A stretch of 64,000 bases of DNA from Sphingobium faniae (GTDB lineage Bacteria > Pseudomonadota > Alphaproteobacteria > Sphingomonadales > Sphingomonadaceae). This document shows, one piece after another, positions 16,765 to 23,648 of this stretch (positions are counted from its first letter, which is position 1; each line of letters opens with the position of its first letter). The translations under genes were made by a program, and so were the position numbers. Location: NCBI GenBank assembly GCA_900100475.1, contig FMTU01000005.1, forward strand, positions 310,001 through 374,000, given 5' to 3'. Below the pieces are notes generated by a model. The model made no database searches. It saw only the letters and a program-made list of their open reading frames with translations, and was not told where the DNA came from.

Positions 16765-17039
16765 ACCTCTATCTGAAAGATCCGCAGGCGCGGATCGACC
16801 ATGAAATCGACTGGTCGGCCTATCTGGCCGGGCAGCATGTGACCGCCAGCGCATGGCATGTCAGTCCCGGCGAGGCGGGCGGCATCGTGGTGGAAGCCGA
16901 TGCCTTTGAAGACCTGCGGACGAGCGTGCGGCTGAGCGGGGGAGCCGTGGGGCTGCTCTATTGTGTGACCAATCGCGTCACCTTGTCCGACGGACAGGTG
17001 GACGAGCGGTCGGTCCAGATCCGGGTGGAGGAGCGATGA
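16761..17039 (+). CDS. phage fibre-tail adaptor-like protein
   Basis: 92 residues. MNLYLKDPQARIDHEIDWSA, then TASAWHVSPGEAGGI, VRLSGGAVGLLYCVTNRVT and a final DERSVQIRVEER match the small phage proteins often annotated as fibre-tail adaptor, which sit beside head-tail connector genes. The start overlaps the preceding small ORF and the stop overlaps the connector gene (ATGA at 17036). Its position next to the fibre gene suggests it mounts that fibre on the particle. Family recalled from memory. Confidence 0.7.
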   Translation: MNLYLKDPQARIDHEIDWSAYLAGQHVTASAWHVSPGEAGGIVVEADAFEDLRTSVRLSGGAVGLLYCVTNRVTLSDGQVDERSVQIRVEER

Positions 17040-17575
17040 TGGCGGCGCAAGGGGAAGCGGGCGCGCTGGCGGCATCGCTGGCGGAACTCAAGGCCTATCT
17101 GAGGATCGCGACGGGGGATGAGGACGCGGTGCTGGCGGGGCTGCTGCGGAGCGCGGCGGCGCTGTGCGAAGGGTTTGTCGGGCAATGGCTGATCGTGCGG
17201 GAAGCGCGCGAGACGGTTGCGGGCGATGGGAGCTGGCAACGCCTGTCGGCGCGGCCGGTGGCGGCGATCCTGGACGTGCGCGCGGTGGATGCGGCGGGCG
17301 CGGAGGAAGCATTGCCGCCCGAACATTATGCCATCGACATCGACGCGTCGGGCGAAGGCTGGGCGCGGCTGAGGGGCGTGGGTGACGGGCGGCGGCTGGC
17401 GGTGCGTTACCGGGCGGGCATGGCGGAGGATATGAACGGCCTGCCCGAAGCGATCCGGCAGGGGATCGTGCGGCTGGCGGCGGAGCATCATGGAGCGCGG
17501 AGCGGAGAGGCGGCGACGCCGCCCGCGGTCGTGAGCGCGCTGTGGCGGCCATGGCGACGGATGCGGCTGGCATGA
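17036..17575 (+). CDS. head-tail connector protein (GTA gp6-like)
   Basis: 179 residues. The helical N-terminus LAELKAYLRIATGDEDAVLAGLLRSAAALCEGFVG is the signature of the gp6/PhiE125 gp8 connector family. The middle is beta-rich (EHYAIDIDASGEGWARLRG), and the C-terminal helix contains LPEAIRQGIVRLAAEHHGA. Connectors of this type dock under the portal ring. The start overlaps the previous gene by ATGA, as does the stop with the next. Confidence 0.85.
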   Translation: MMAAQGEAGALAASLAELKAYLRIATGDEDAVLAGLLRSAAALCEGFVGQWLIVREARETVAGDGSWQRLSARPVAAILDVRAVDAAGAEEALPPEHYAIDIDASGEGWARLRGVGDGRRLAVRYRAGMAEDMNGLPEAIRQGIVRLAAEHHGARSGEAATPPAVVSALWRPWRRMRLA

Positions 17576-17778
17576 GGGACGGCTGGCGCAGGCGCATGGC
17601 TGCTTTGGCGGAGGCGCGGGCGGCGAAGGTGCGGGCGGCGGTGGCTGAGGCCATGGGCGCGGCGGGCGCGGCGTCGGCGCGGGTGGATGGCGAGAGCGTC
17701 CGGGCGTCGGGACGCGGGTTGCTGGCGCGCTGGATGGACGATCTGGCGCTGCGGGAAGCGGGAAGGGGCAGGGCATGA
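17572..17778 (+). CDS. short Ala/Arg-rich protein in the head-completion position (gp7-like)
   Basis: 68 residues from the ATG at 17572, overlapping the connector stop (ATGA), and with its own stop overlapping the next start. Almost wholly helical and rich in Ala and Arg (MRDGWRRRMAALAEARAAK), with RGLLARWMDDLALREAG near the end. RcGTA has its stopper gp7 at this position, but that protein is longer and beta-rich, so equivalence is by position only. Confidence 0.55.
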   Translation: MRDGWRRRMAALAEARAAKVRAAVAEAMGAAGAASARVDGESVRASGRGLLARWMDDLALREAGRGRA

Positions 17779-18179
17779 GCGCGGAAATAGCGGTGCGGGC
17801 CGCCGTGATCGCGGCATTGAAGCGGGACGTGGCGTTGATGGACGGGTTGAACGGCCTGTTCGACGGCGCGCCGGACCGGGCGACGGCTCCCTATGCCGTC
17901 GTCGAGGAATGCCTGGGCGCGGAATGGGGCGCGAAGGATGTGGACGGACGCGAATTGCGGCTGTCGATCAGCCTGCATGACATGGGCGAGACGCCCGCCC
18001 GCATCGCGCCGTTGCTGGCGCGCGTGGATACCGGGGTGAAGGGGATGACAGGGACGGGCGGCGGCTGGCGGGTCGTGTCGGCGCAATCGCTGCGTTCGCG
18101 CGTGGCCCGGCAGGCGGGGCGGGAGCGGGGCTGGCGCGCGGTCGCTGACTATCGGTTGCGCGTGGTGCGGGAGGAGTGA
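17775..18179 (+). CDS. DUF3168 tail terminator protein (GTA gp8-like)
   Basis: 134 residues. Features of DUF3168/tail-completion proteins: VRAAVIAALKRDVALM at the start, GAPDRATAPYAVVEE, the strand ELRLSISLHDMGE and RGWRAVADYRLRVV at the end. Hexamers of such proteins cap the tail tube and join it to the head. It follows the preceding gene with an ATGA overlap. The next forward gene is more than 400 bases away because a reverse-strand gene is inserted. Confidence 0.85.
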   Translation: MSAEIAVRAAVIAALKRDVALMDGLNGLFDGAPDRATAPYAVVEECLGAEWGAKDVDGRELRLSISLHDMGETPARIAPLLARVDTGVKGMTGTGGGWRVVSAQSLRSRVARQAGRERGWRAVADYRLRVVREE

Positions 18180-18209
18180 GGCGCGCGCGCCATCGTTCCG
18201 CGACGCAGA

Positions 18210-18533
18210 TCAGGCCGGGCTGAGATAATCCTCATATTCAGCGGTGATCTTGTCCACATATTCGGACACCTGATCGTTGGCGTCGGACTGGGCTTCCTGC
18301 TCGGACATGCCGCTGGACTTGTCGTCCGCCACGATGGCGGCGCGGAAGGCGGCTTCCTTGTCGGAGCATTTCTGCTTCAGCGTGGACTGAAACTGGCCAA
18401 GCGACAGCTTCTTGTCGAGCGAAGGCTGAATCTGGGCCGCAAGACATTGGGAATAGGCCTTGCGCCCGGTGCCCACAGGGTCCGCCGGCTGCGCGGCTGC
18501 GAGCATCATCACCAGAGGAACTGCAACAAACAT
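18210..18533 (-). CDS. small secreted protein on the opposite strand inside the GTA cluster
   Basis: 107 residues from the ATG at 18533, with GGAGAGG five bases before it. The signal peptide is MFVAVPLVMMLAAAQPA. The mature part is helical and polar with two cysteines (SQCLAAQIQ and KQKCSDKEAAF) and an acidic end (YVDKITAEYEDYL). I recognise no family. It opposes the tail genes and lies exactly between the tail terminator and tail tube genes, so it is probably a passenger with its own promoter. Confidence 0.7.
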   Translation of the reverse strand: MFVAVPLVMMLAAAQPADPVGTGRKAYSQCLAAQIQPSLDKKLSLGQFQSTLKQKCSDKEAAFRAAIVADDKSSGMSEQEAQSDANDQVSEYVDKITAEYEDYLSPA

Positions 18534-18587
18534 CGGACCTCTCCATAACCTGATTCCGGCACGGATTAACCAAAGGGAGAATGCGCC

Positions 18588-18995
18588 ATGGGCGTCGAAA
18601 AAGGAAGCGCGTTTCTGTTGAAAGTGGGGGATGGCGGCACCCCGGCAGCCTATGCGACCGTAGCGGGAATGCGCACTACGCAATTGTCCGTAAATGGCGA
18701 GGCGGTGAACGTCACCAGCAAGGATTCAGGCGGTTGGCGCGAACTGCTTTCGGGCGCGGGCGTACGGTCGGTCAGCGTGTCGGCGGCGGGCATCTTCACC
18801 GGGTCGGCGGCGGAGGTGCGCATCCGCAACCATGCGTTGTCGGGAACCATCGAGGATTATGAACTGAGCTTTGAAAGCGGGGAGCGGATGCAGGGACGGT
18901 TCCTGGTCACGCGGCTCGACTATGCGGGCGATTATAATGGCGAGCGCAATTATGCGCTGAGCCTGGAAAGCTCCGGCCCGGTGGTATCGCAATGA
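18588..18995 (+). CDS. major tail tube protein (GTA gp9-like)
   Basis: 135 residues. The order EKGSAFLLKVGDGGTP, VAGMRTTQLSVNGEAVNVTSKDSGGWRELL, SVSVSAAGIFTGSAAE and a final YNGERNYALSLESSG is typical of tail tube proteins of the TP901-1/GTA gp9 group, small beta-barrel proteins that stack in hexameric rings. The start has GGGAGAA before it. It is the first tail gene after the reverse-strand insertion. Confidence 0.9.
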   Translation: MGVEKGSAFLLKVGDGGTPAAYATVAGMRTTQLSVNGEAVNVTSKDSGGWRELLSGAGVRSVSVSAAGIFTGSAAEVRIRNHALSGTIEDYELSFESGERMQGRFLVTRLDYAGDYNGERNYALSLESSGPVVSQ

Positions 18996-19306
18996 GCGCG
19001 GCGGCGAACGAGGCGCGGGGCGAGGCCGCGCTGGACCTGGGTGGAGAGGTGCTGACGCTGCGGCCGAGCTTTGCCGCGCTGGTGGCGGCGGAGGAGGAAC
19101 TGGGGCCGCTGTTCGCACTGGTGGAGCGGGCGGCGGACGGGAAGCTGTCGCTGGGCGATCTGGCGGCGCTGTTCTGGCACTGCCTGACGGATCGGCGCGG
19201 CGGGTTGACGCGCGAGGCGCTGGGCGAGGCGATATTGGGGCTGGGGCTGGCGAAGGTGACGCCGGTGCTGCGGACTCTGTTGCAGCAGATATTGGCGGGC
19301 AAATGA
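18992..19306 (+). CDS. gene transfer agent gp10-type protein
   Basis: 104 residues, overlapping the tube gene by ATGA. The sequence LDLGGEVLTLRPSFAALVAAEEELG followed by LSLGDLAALFWHCL and LTREALGEAILGLGL matches the GTA gp10 family found between tube and tape-measure genes, a tail assembly chaperone analogue. The stop overlaps the next gene (ATGA at 19303). Confidence 0.85.
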   Translation: MSAAANEARGEAALDLGGEVLTLRPSFAALVAAEEELGPLFALVERAADGKLSLGDLAALFWHCLTDRRGGLTREALGEAILGLGLAKVTPVLRTLLQQILAGK

Positions 19307-19512
19307 GCGCCGGGACGCGGTTCGCCGGGCGGGCCGCGTCGCTGGCGGGGATCGCGGGCTGGCTGCTGGGGTGGCGGCCGGACGAGTTCTGGCGGGCGAC
19401 CCCCGCCGAACTGGCGGCGGTGCTGAAGGCGGCGCGGGGCGAGGATGGGCCGGAGGCGGGCGTGGACGGGCGCGAGCTGGAACGGCTGGTCGCGATGATG
19501 CCGGATCGTTGA
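19303..19512 (+). CDS. tail assembly chaperone, rcc01693-like
   Basis: 69 residues. WLLGWRPDEFWRATPAELAAVL is the hallmark of the short GTA/phage tail assembly chaperone family: the Trp-Arg-Pro-x-x-Phe-Trp motif near residues 24-30. In phages these pairs coat the tape measure during tube polymerisation. It lies immediately before the tape-measure gene. Confidence 0.88.
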   Translation: MSAGTRFAGRAASLAGIAGWLLGWRPDEFWRATPAELAAVLKAARGEDGPEAGVDGRELERLVAMMPDR

Positions 19513-19532
19513 GGGGGCAGGGGGAAATCTCG

Positions 19533-20096
19533 ATGGAAGAGGAAGTCGATACGCTGGTCGTGCGCGTGCGCGCCGACACGCAGGGACTGGCGCGCGATGT
19601 GGAAGCGATGCGCGCCGGGATGGAAGGGCCGCTCGCCGCAGGGGCTGAGCGGGCGGGGCGGCGGATCGAGCAGGGGCTGCTGAGGGCCGCGCGGACGGGG
19701 AAGTTCGGGTTCGAGGATCTGCGGCGCATGGCGCTGTCGGTGCTGGACGAGATCGCGGGCAGCGCGTTGCGCTCGGCGATGGGGTCGATCGGTGGAGGCG
19801 GGGGCGGTGGGCTGCTCGGCGCCGGGGTTTCGCTGGTCGGGTCGGCGCTGGGCTTGCCGGGGCGGGCCACGGGCGGGCCGGTGGCTCCGGGGCGGGCCTA
19901 TGTGGTGGGCGAGCGGGGGCCGGAGGTCTTCGTGCCGACTGCGAGCGGGCAGGTCGTGGCCAACGGCGGCGGCGCGCGCGATGTGCGGGTGAGCATCGCG
20001 GTGCAGGGACGGGGTGACGGGCAGGACGGACCCCGGCTGCTGGCGAGGAGCGCGCGGCAGGTGGCGCGGGCGGTCAAGGGGGCGCTGAACGGATGA
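19533..20096 (+). CDS. short tail tape measure protein (GTA gp11-like)
   Basis: 187 residues from the ATG at 19533. The N-terminal part (LVVRVRADTQGLARDVEAM) is the tape-measure repeat start, and the middle helix contains DLRRMALSVLDEIAGSALRSAM. A poly-glycine run then leads to GRATGGPVAPGRAYVVGERGPEVF, the conserved tape-measure C-terminal motif. Tape measures set tail length, so 187 residues implies a short tail, in line with GTA particles. The start of the next gene overlaps (ATGA at 20093). Confidence 0.88.
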   Translation: MEEEVDTLVVRVRADTQGLARDVEAMRAGMEGPLAAGAERAGRRIEQGLLRAARTGKFGFEDLRRMALSVLDEIAGSALRSAMGSIGGGGGGGLLGAGVSLVGSALGLPGRATGGPVAPGRAYVVGERGPEVFVPTASGQVVANGGGARDVRVSIAVQGRGDGQDGPRLLARSARQVARAVKGALNG

Positions 20097-22423
20097 GCGG
20101 GATCGGATACTGGCTGGCGAAAGAGCGGGGCGGGCAGGAAACGCGCTTCATCAAGCGGTTCGCGCCGACGCACTGGACGGTGAACTTTCCGCGCCCCGCA
20201 ATGGCGAGCGTGGTGACGATCGCGCCCGACACTTTGCGGGTGGATGCGGTTTTCTATGGATCGGGTGATCTGGCGGGGCTGATCTGGGAGGCGGAGGATC
20301 GGTGGAGCCATCCTTTGCTCGCCTATGAAACGGCGCGGGATTTTCGCGATTGCGTGCTGCGATTCCGGTGGCGGAGCAGTGGCCTGCGGCGGCTGGACGA
20401 GACGCATGGGCCGACGCTGACCATCGAAGGGCGCGATGCGGCAGGGCAGGCGCGGTCATGGTATGTCCGGTTATGGAACCATGCCCATGGCGGGCCGGAA
20501 GATTCTGAGATCACTCTGGATTTTTCCAATCTGCAAGGCGGGTTCCTGCTACCGGAGGAAGCCGATCCGGTCTGGGCGGGCGATGTGGACCGCATGTTCG
20601 TTTCGCTGGCTCCGCCCGATTATGACGAGGGCGACACCGTCTTTGCGGCGGCGGCGGAGGGATGGGCGGAACTCAGCGACATGCGTTGCGATGGAGCCGG
20701 GTCGGTGCTGGCGGTGGGCGATGTGGTGCTGCCCGAACATGGGCTGTCGATGGCGACGGGCTATGACGACTGCCTGAACCAGACGCCGGAGCGGATCGTC
20801 GCGGCGATCCATGCGCTCGGCTATCGGGGGGACGTCAATCATTATGTGGGCATGAGCCATTATTTCCGGCTGTTGCCGGATGCGGGAAGGCATGTCGTCA
20901 CGCTGGAGGGCGGGGCGTTGAATGCGCCTTGCGCTGCGTGGCATGGCGATTTCGCGCTGCGGGCGAAGGCGATGGGGCTGGGGGTGATCTGGTCACTGTC
21001 CTATGAACTGTTCGACGCGCATTGCCCGGAAGAATGGAAGCAGCGGGCGGAAAATGGCGATCCGGCGCTGACCGGCTGGACGCCGCCTTCGACTTTGCTG
21101 TCCCCGGCTCATACGGAGGCGATGGGTTATTTGCGGGCGGTAGCTTCTGCCTTTGTTTCCATTGCCTTGAATCAGGATATTGCCGTCAAGTTTCAGGTGG
21201 GGGAACCATGGTGGTGGGTGATGCCCGCCGATGGACGCATCTGCCTGTATGACGATGCGGCGCGGGTGGCGCTGGGCGGCGGTCCGGTGTCGATCCCGGA
21301 TGTGCGGGGGATGCTTTCGGGCGAGCAGAAGGCGCTGCTGGATGCGGCGGGGGCGATTCTGGCGGAGTCCACGGCTTCGCTCTGCGTGGCGGTGAAGGCG
21401 ATTGCGCCGGGAGCGGTGACGCATCTGTTGGCCTATCTGCCGACCGTACTCGATCCGCTGGCGCCGGAGGCGAAGCGGGCGAATATGCCGCTGGGGTGGG
21501 CTGACCCGGCTTTCGACGTGCTGCAACTGGAAGATTATGACTGGGTGACGCAGGGCCGCAGGCGGCAGACCGCGCGCGGCGTCGAGGAAGCGACAGCGAG
21601 GCTGGGCTATCCGGTCGAGCGGCAGCATTATTTTTCGGGCTTCGTGCTGGCGCCGGAAGACGCCGCGCAGTGGCGGGAGATTGCGGAGGAAGCGGATGCC
21701 GCGCTTCGGCGCGGGACGGTGGCGACCTTTATCTGGGCACTGCCGCAGGTCGCGCGCGATGGCTTCACCTGTTTCAGACTGGATGGGGAAGAAGATATGC
21801 AAGCATTTGATGATATTGTGTTTCCCTTAAGTGTGGGGCGGGAGGCGAGCCTGTCTCCGGCCTTTTCGACGCAGATCGTAGAGAGCCCTTCCGGTCATGA
21901 GCGCCGGACGAGCGACTGGGCGGATGCACGGCTGTCCTTCGATGCGGGACCGGGGGTGCGGTCGGAGGCGGATATGGCGGAGCTGATCGCTTTCTTTCGG
22001 GCGCGGCGGGGCGCGGCGCGCGGGTTTCGCTTCACCGATCCGTTCGACGACCGCAGTTGCGCGCTGGGCGGGACGCCGGGGCCGATTGACCAGCGATTGG
22101 GAACAGGGGACGGCGTGAAGGCGGAGTTCCAGTTGATGCGTTTCTATGGTGCGGGAGAGGAGGCGCAGGCGCGGGCGATCACCCGGCCGGTGGCTGGCTC
22201 CATCCGCGTCGCCGTCGATGGCGCCGAGCAGCTTTCGGGCTGGAGCCATGCGGGGTTGGGGATGGTCGCTTTCGATGTCGCGCCGGAGGATGGCGCGGTG
22301 CTGACCGCAGGGTTCCGCTTTGACGTGCCGGTGCGCTTTGCCGAGGACCGGCTGGACATCAACCGGGCGACCTTTGCCGCCGGGGAGGCTCCGTCGGTGC
22401 CGCTGGTGGAGATAAGGGAATGA
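20093..22423 (+). CDS. DUF2460 distal-tail protein fused to a ~550-residue N-terminal extension
   Basis: 776 residues. Only the last ~215 (FPLSVGREASLSPAFSTQI, then RFTDPFDDRSC and PVRFAEDRLDINR) are the DUF2460/gp12 distal-tail domain. The N-terminal ~200 residues (IGYWLAKERGGQETRFIKRF; HWTVNFPRPAMASVVTIAPD) look like a beta-rich virion domain. The centre (~225-560: GYRGDVNHYVGMSHYFRLLP, WSLSYELFDAHCPEEWKQR, IAVKFQVGEPWWWV, FDVLQLEDYDWVTQ) reads as a glycoside hydrolase-like TIM barrel. Similar barrels are described in non-contractile tail sheath proteins. RcGTA gp12 is the short domain alone. Confidence 0.85.
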   Translation: MSGIGYWLAKERGGQETRFIKRFAPTHWTVNFPRPAMASVVTIAPDTLRVDAVFYGSGDLAGLIWEAEDRWSHPLLAYETARDFRDCVLRFRWRSSGLRRLDETHGPTLTIEGRDAAGQARSWYVRLWNHAHGGPEDSEITLDFSNLQGGFLLPEEADPVWAGDVDRMFVSLAPPDYDEGDTVFAAAAEGWAELSDMRCDGAGSVLAVGDVVLPEHGLSMATGYDDCLNQTPERIVAAIHALGYRGDVNHYVGMSHYFRLLPDAGRHVVTLEGGALNAPCAAWHGDFALRAKAMGLGVIWSLSYELFDAHCPEEWKQRAENGDPALTGWTPPSTLLSPAHTEAMGYLRAVASAFVSIALNQDIAVKFQVGEPWWWVMPADGRICLYDDAARVALGGGPVSIPDVRGMLSGEQKALLDAAGAILAESTASLCVAVKAIAPGAVTHLLAYLPTVLDPLAPEAKRANMPLGWADPAFDVLQLEDYDWVTQGRRRQTARGVEEATARLGYPVERQHYFSGFVLAPEDAAQWREIAEEADAALRRGTVATFIWALPQVARDGFTCFRLDGEEDMQAFDDIVFPLSVGREASLSPAFSTQIVESPSGHERRTSDWADARLSFDAGPGVRSEADMAELIAFFRARRGAARGFRFTDPFDDRSCALGGTPGPIDQRLGTGDGVKAEFQLMRFYGAGEEAQARAITRPVAGSIRVAVDGAEQLSGWSHAGLGMVAFDVAPEDGAVLTAGFRFDVPVRFAEDRLDINRATFAAGEAPSVPLVEIRE

Positions 22424-23235
22424 GCGCGGAAGAGATTTTGGGCAAGCCGCTCTGCACGCTGGCTTTCTGCTGGCGGCTGGAGCGGCGGGACGGGGTGACG
22501 ATCGGCTTGACCAGCCATGACCGCGACCTGACGGTCGATCATGTCCGTTATCGCGCCGCGCCGGGGATGATGCCCTCGGCCATTCGCAGCGGCATCACGG
22601 CGGAAGGCGCGGACATGGATGTGGAGGGCGCGCTGACTTCCGACGCCATCAGCGAGGCCGATTTGATGGCGGGGCGCTGGGATGGCGCGGCGCTGGACGT
22701 GCGGCTGACCGAATGGGAGGAGCCGGGCGCGCTGTGGCTGTTGCTGGCGCGGGGAGAGATCGGGGCGGTCGGGCGCAAGGGAGGCGCTTTCACGGCGGAA
22801 CTGATCGGCGCGACGAACATGCTGCGCAGCGCGGTGGCGCCTTCGACCTCGCCGGATTGCCGGGCGCGGCTGGGAGACCGGCAGTGTCGGGTGGACATGG
22901 CGGGGCGCAGGCGTGTGGTGGCGGTTTCCGGCGTGGAGGACGGGGTGGCGCAGGTCGAGGGGTTGGCGGCGGGCGATTATGCTTTTGGCACGTTGCGCTG
23001 GCTGACGGGGCCCAATGGCGGTCTGGTTCAGGCGGTGATGGATAATGAGGCGGGCCAGGTGACGCTGGCCGATCCGCCCCCATTTGCGGTGGAGGCAGGC
23101 GCGTTGGCCTTGCTGACGGAAGGGTGCGACCGGCAATTGGCGACCTGCGCCGGACGCTTTGGCAATGCCGTCCATTTCCGGGGTGAGCCTTATCTGCCGG
23201 GGACGGACCTGCTGACCCGTTATCCCGGCGCATGA
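22420..23235 (+). CDS. DUF2163 tail hub protein (GTA gp13-like)
   Basis: 271 residues, ATGA overlap on both sides. The N-terminal half has LCTLAFCWRLERRDGVTIGLTSHDRDL, the start of DUF2163 proteins. The C-terminal phage_BR0599-type part has the cysteine set SPDCRARLGDRQCRVD and GCDRQLATCAGRFGN followed by FRGEPYLPG. In RcGTA the equivalent protein forms the hub and carries an iron-sulfur cluster bound by such cysteines, and the four Cys here could do the same. Confidence 0.9.
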   Translation: MSAEEILGKPLCTLAFCWRLERRDGVTIGLTSHDRDLTVDHVRYRAAPGMMPSAIRSGITAEGADMDVEGALTSDAISEADLMAGRWDGAALDVRLTEWEEPGALWLLLARGEIGAVGRKGGAFTAELIGATNMLRSAVAPSTSPDCRARLGDRQCRVDMAGRRRVVAVSGVEDGVAQVEGLAAGDYAFGTLRWLTGPNGGLVQAVMDNEAGQVTLADPPPFAVEAGALALLTEGCDRQLATCAGRFGNAVHFRGEPYLPGTDLLTRYPGA

Positions 23236-23645
23236 GCCGCGATGGTTTTGCGGCGCGGGTCGTCGCGGAGGCGCGGGCGCTGATCGGCGTGCCCTTTCGC
23301 CTGCATGGGCGCAGCGCGGCGTTGGGGCTGGACTGTGTGGGGCTGGCGGCGGTGGCTTATGGGCGGGCGGGGCATCGGGGGATGGCGCCGCGCGGCTATG
23401 CGCTGCGGACGAGGGATGTGGCGCGGATCGAGGCGTGGCTTTGCGAGGCGGGGCTGCATGGCGCGGAGAAGGGCGAGGCGGGCGATCTGACGTTGGTCCG
23501 GCCGGGGCCGCTTCACCTGCATCTGATGATCCGGACGCCGGGCGGCTTTGTCCATGCCCATGCGGGGCTGCGGCAGGTGGTGGAGATGCCGGGGGAATCG
23601 CCCTGGCCGGTTATCGGGCATTGGCGGGCGATGGGGGAGAATTGA
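23232..23645 (+). CDS. NlpC/P60-type cell-wall peptidase (GTA gp14-like)
   Basis: 137 residues. Catalytic Cys is in LGLDCVGLAAVAYG (~33), catalytic His in FVHAHAGLRQVVEMPG (~103), and LHLHLMIRTPGG gives the intervening strand. The length and position before gp15 match GTA gp14, a tail-tip peptidase thought to open peptidoglycan of the recipient cell. Start overlaps gp13 by ATGA. Confidence 0.92.
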   Translation: MSRDGFAARVVAEARALIGVPFRLHGRSAALGLDCVGLAAVAYGRAGHRGMAPRGYALRTRDVARIEAWLCEAGLHGAEKGEAGDLTLVRPGPLHLHLMIRTPGGFVHAHAGLRQVVEMPGESPWPVIGHWRAMGEN

Positions 23646-23648
23646 GAG

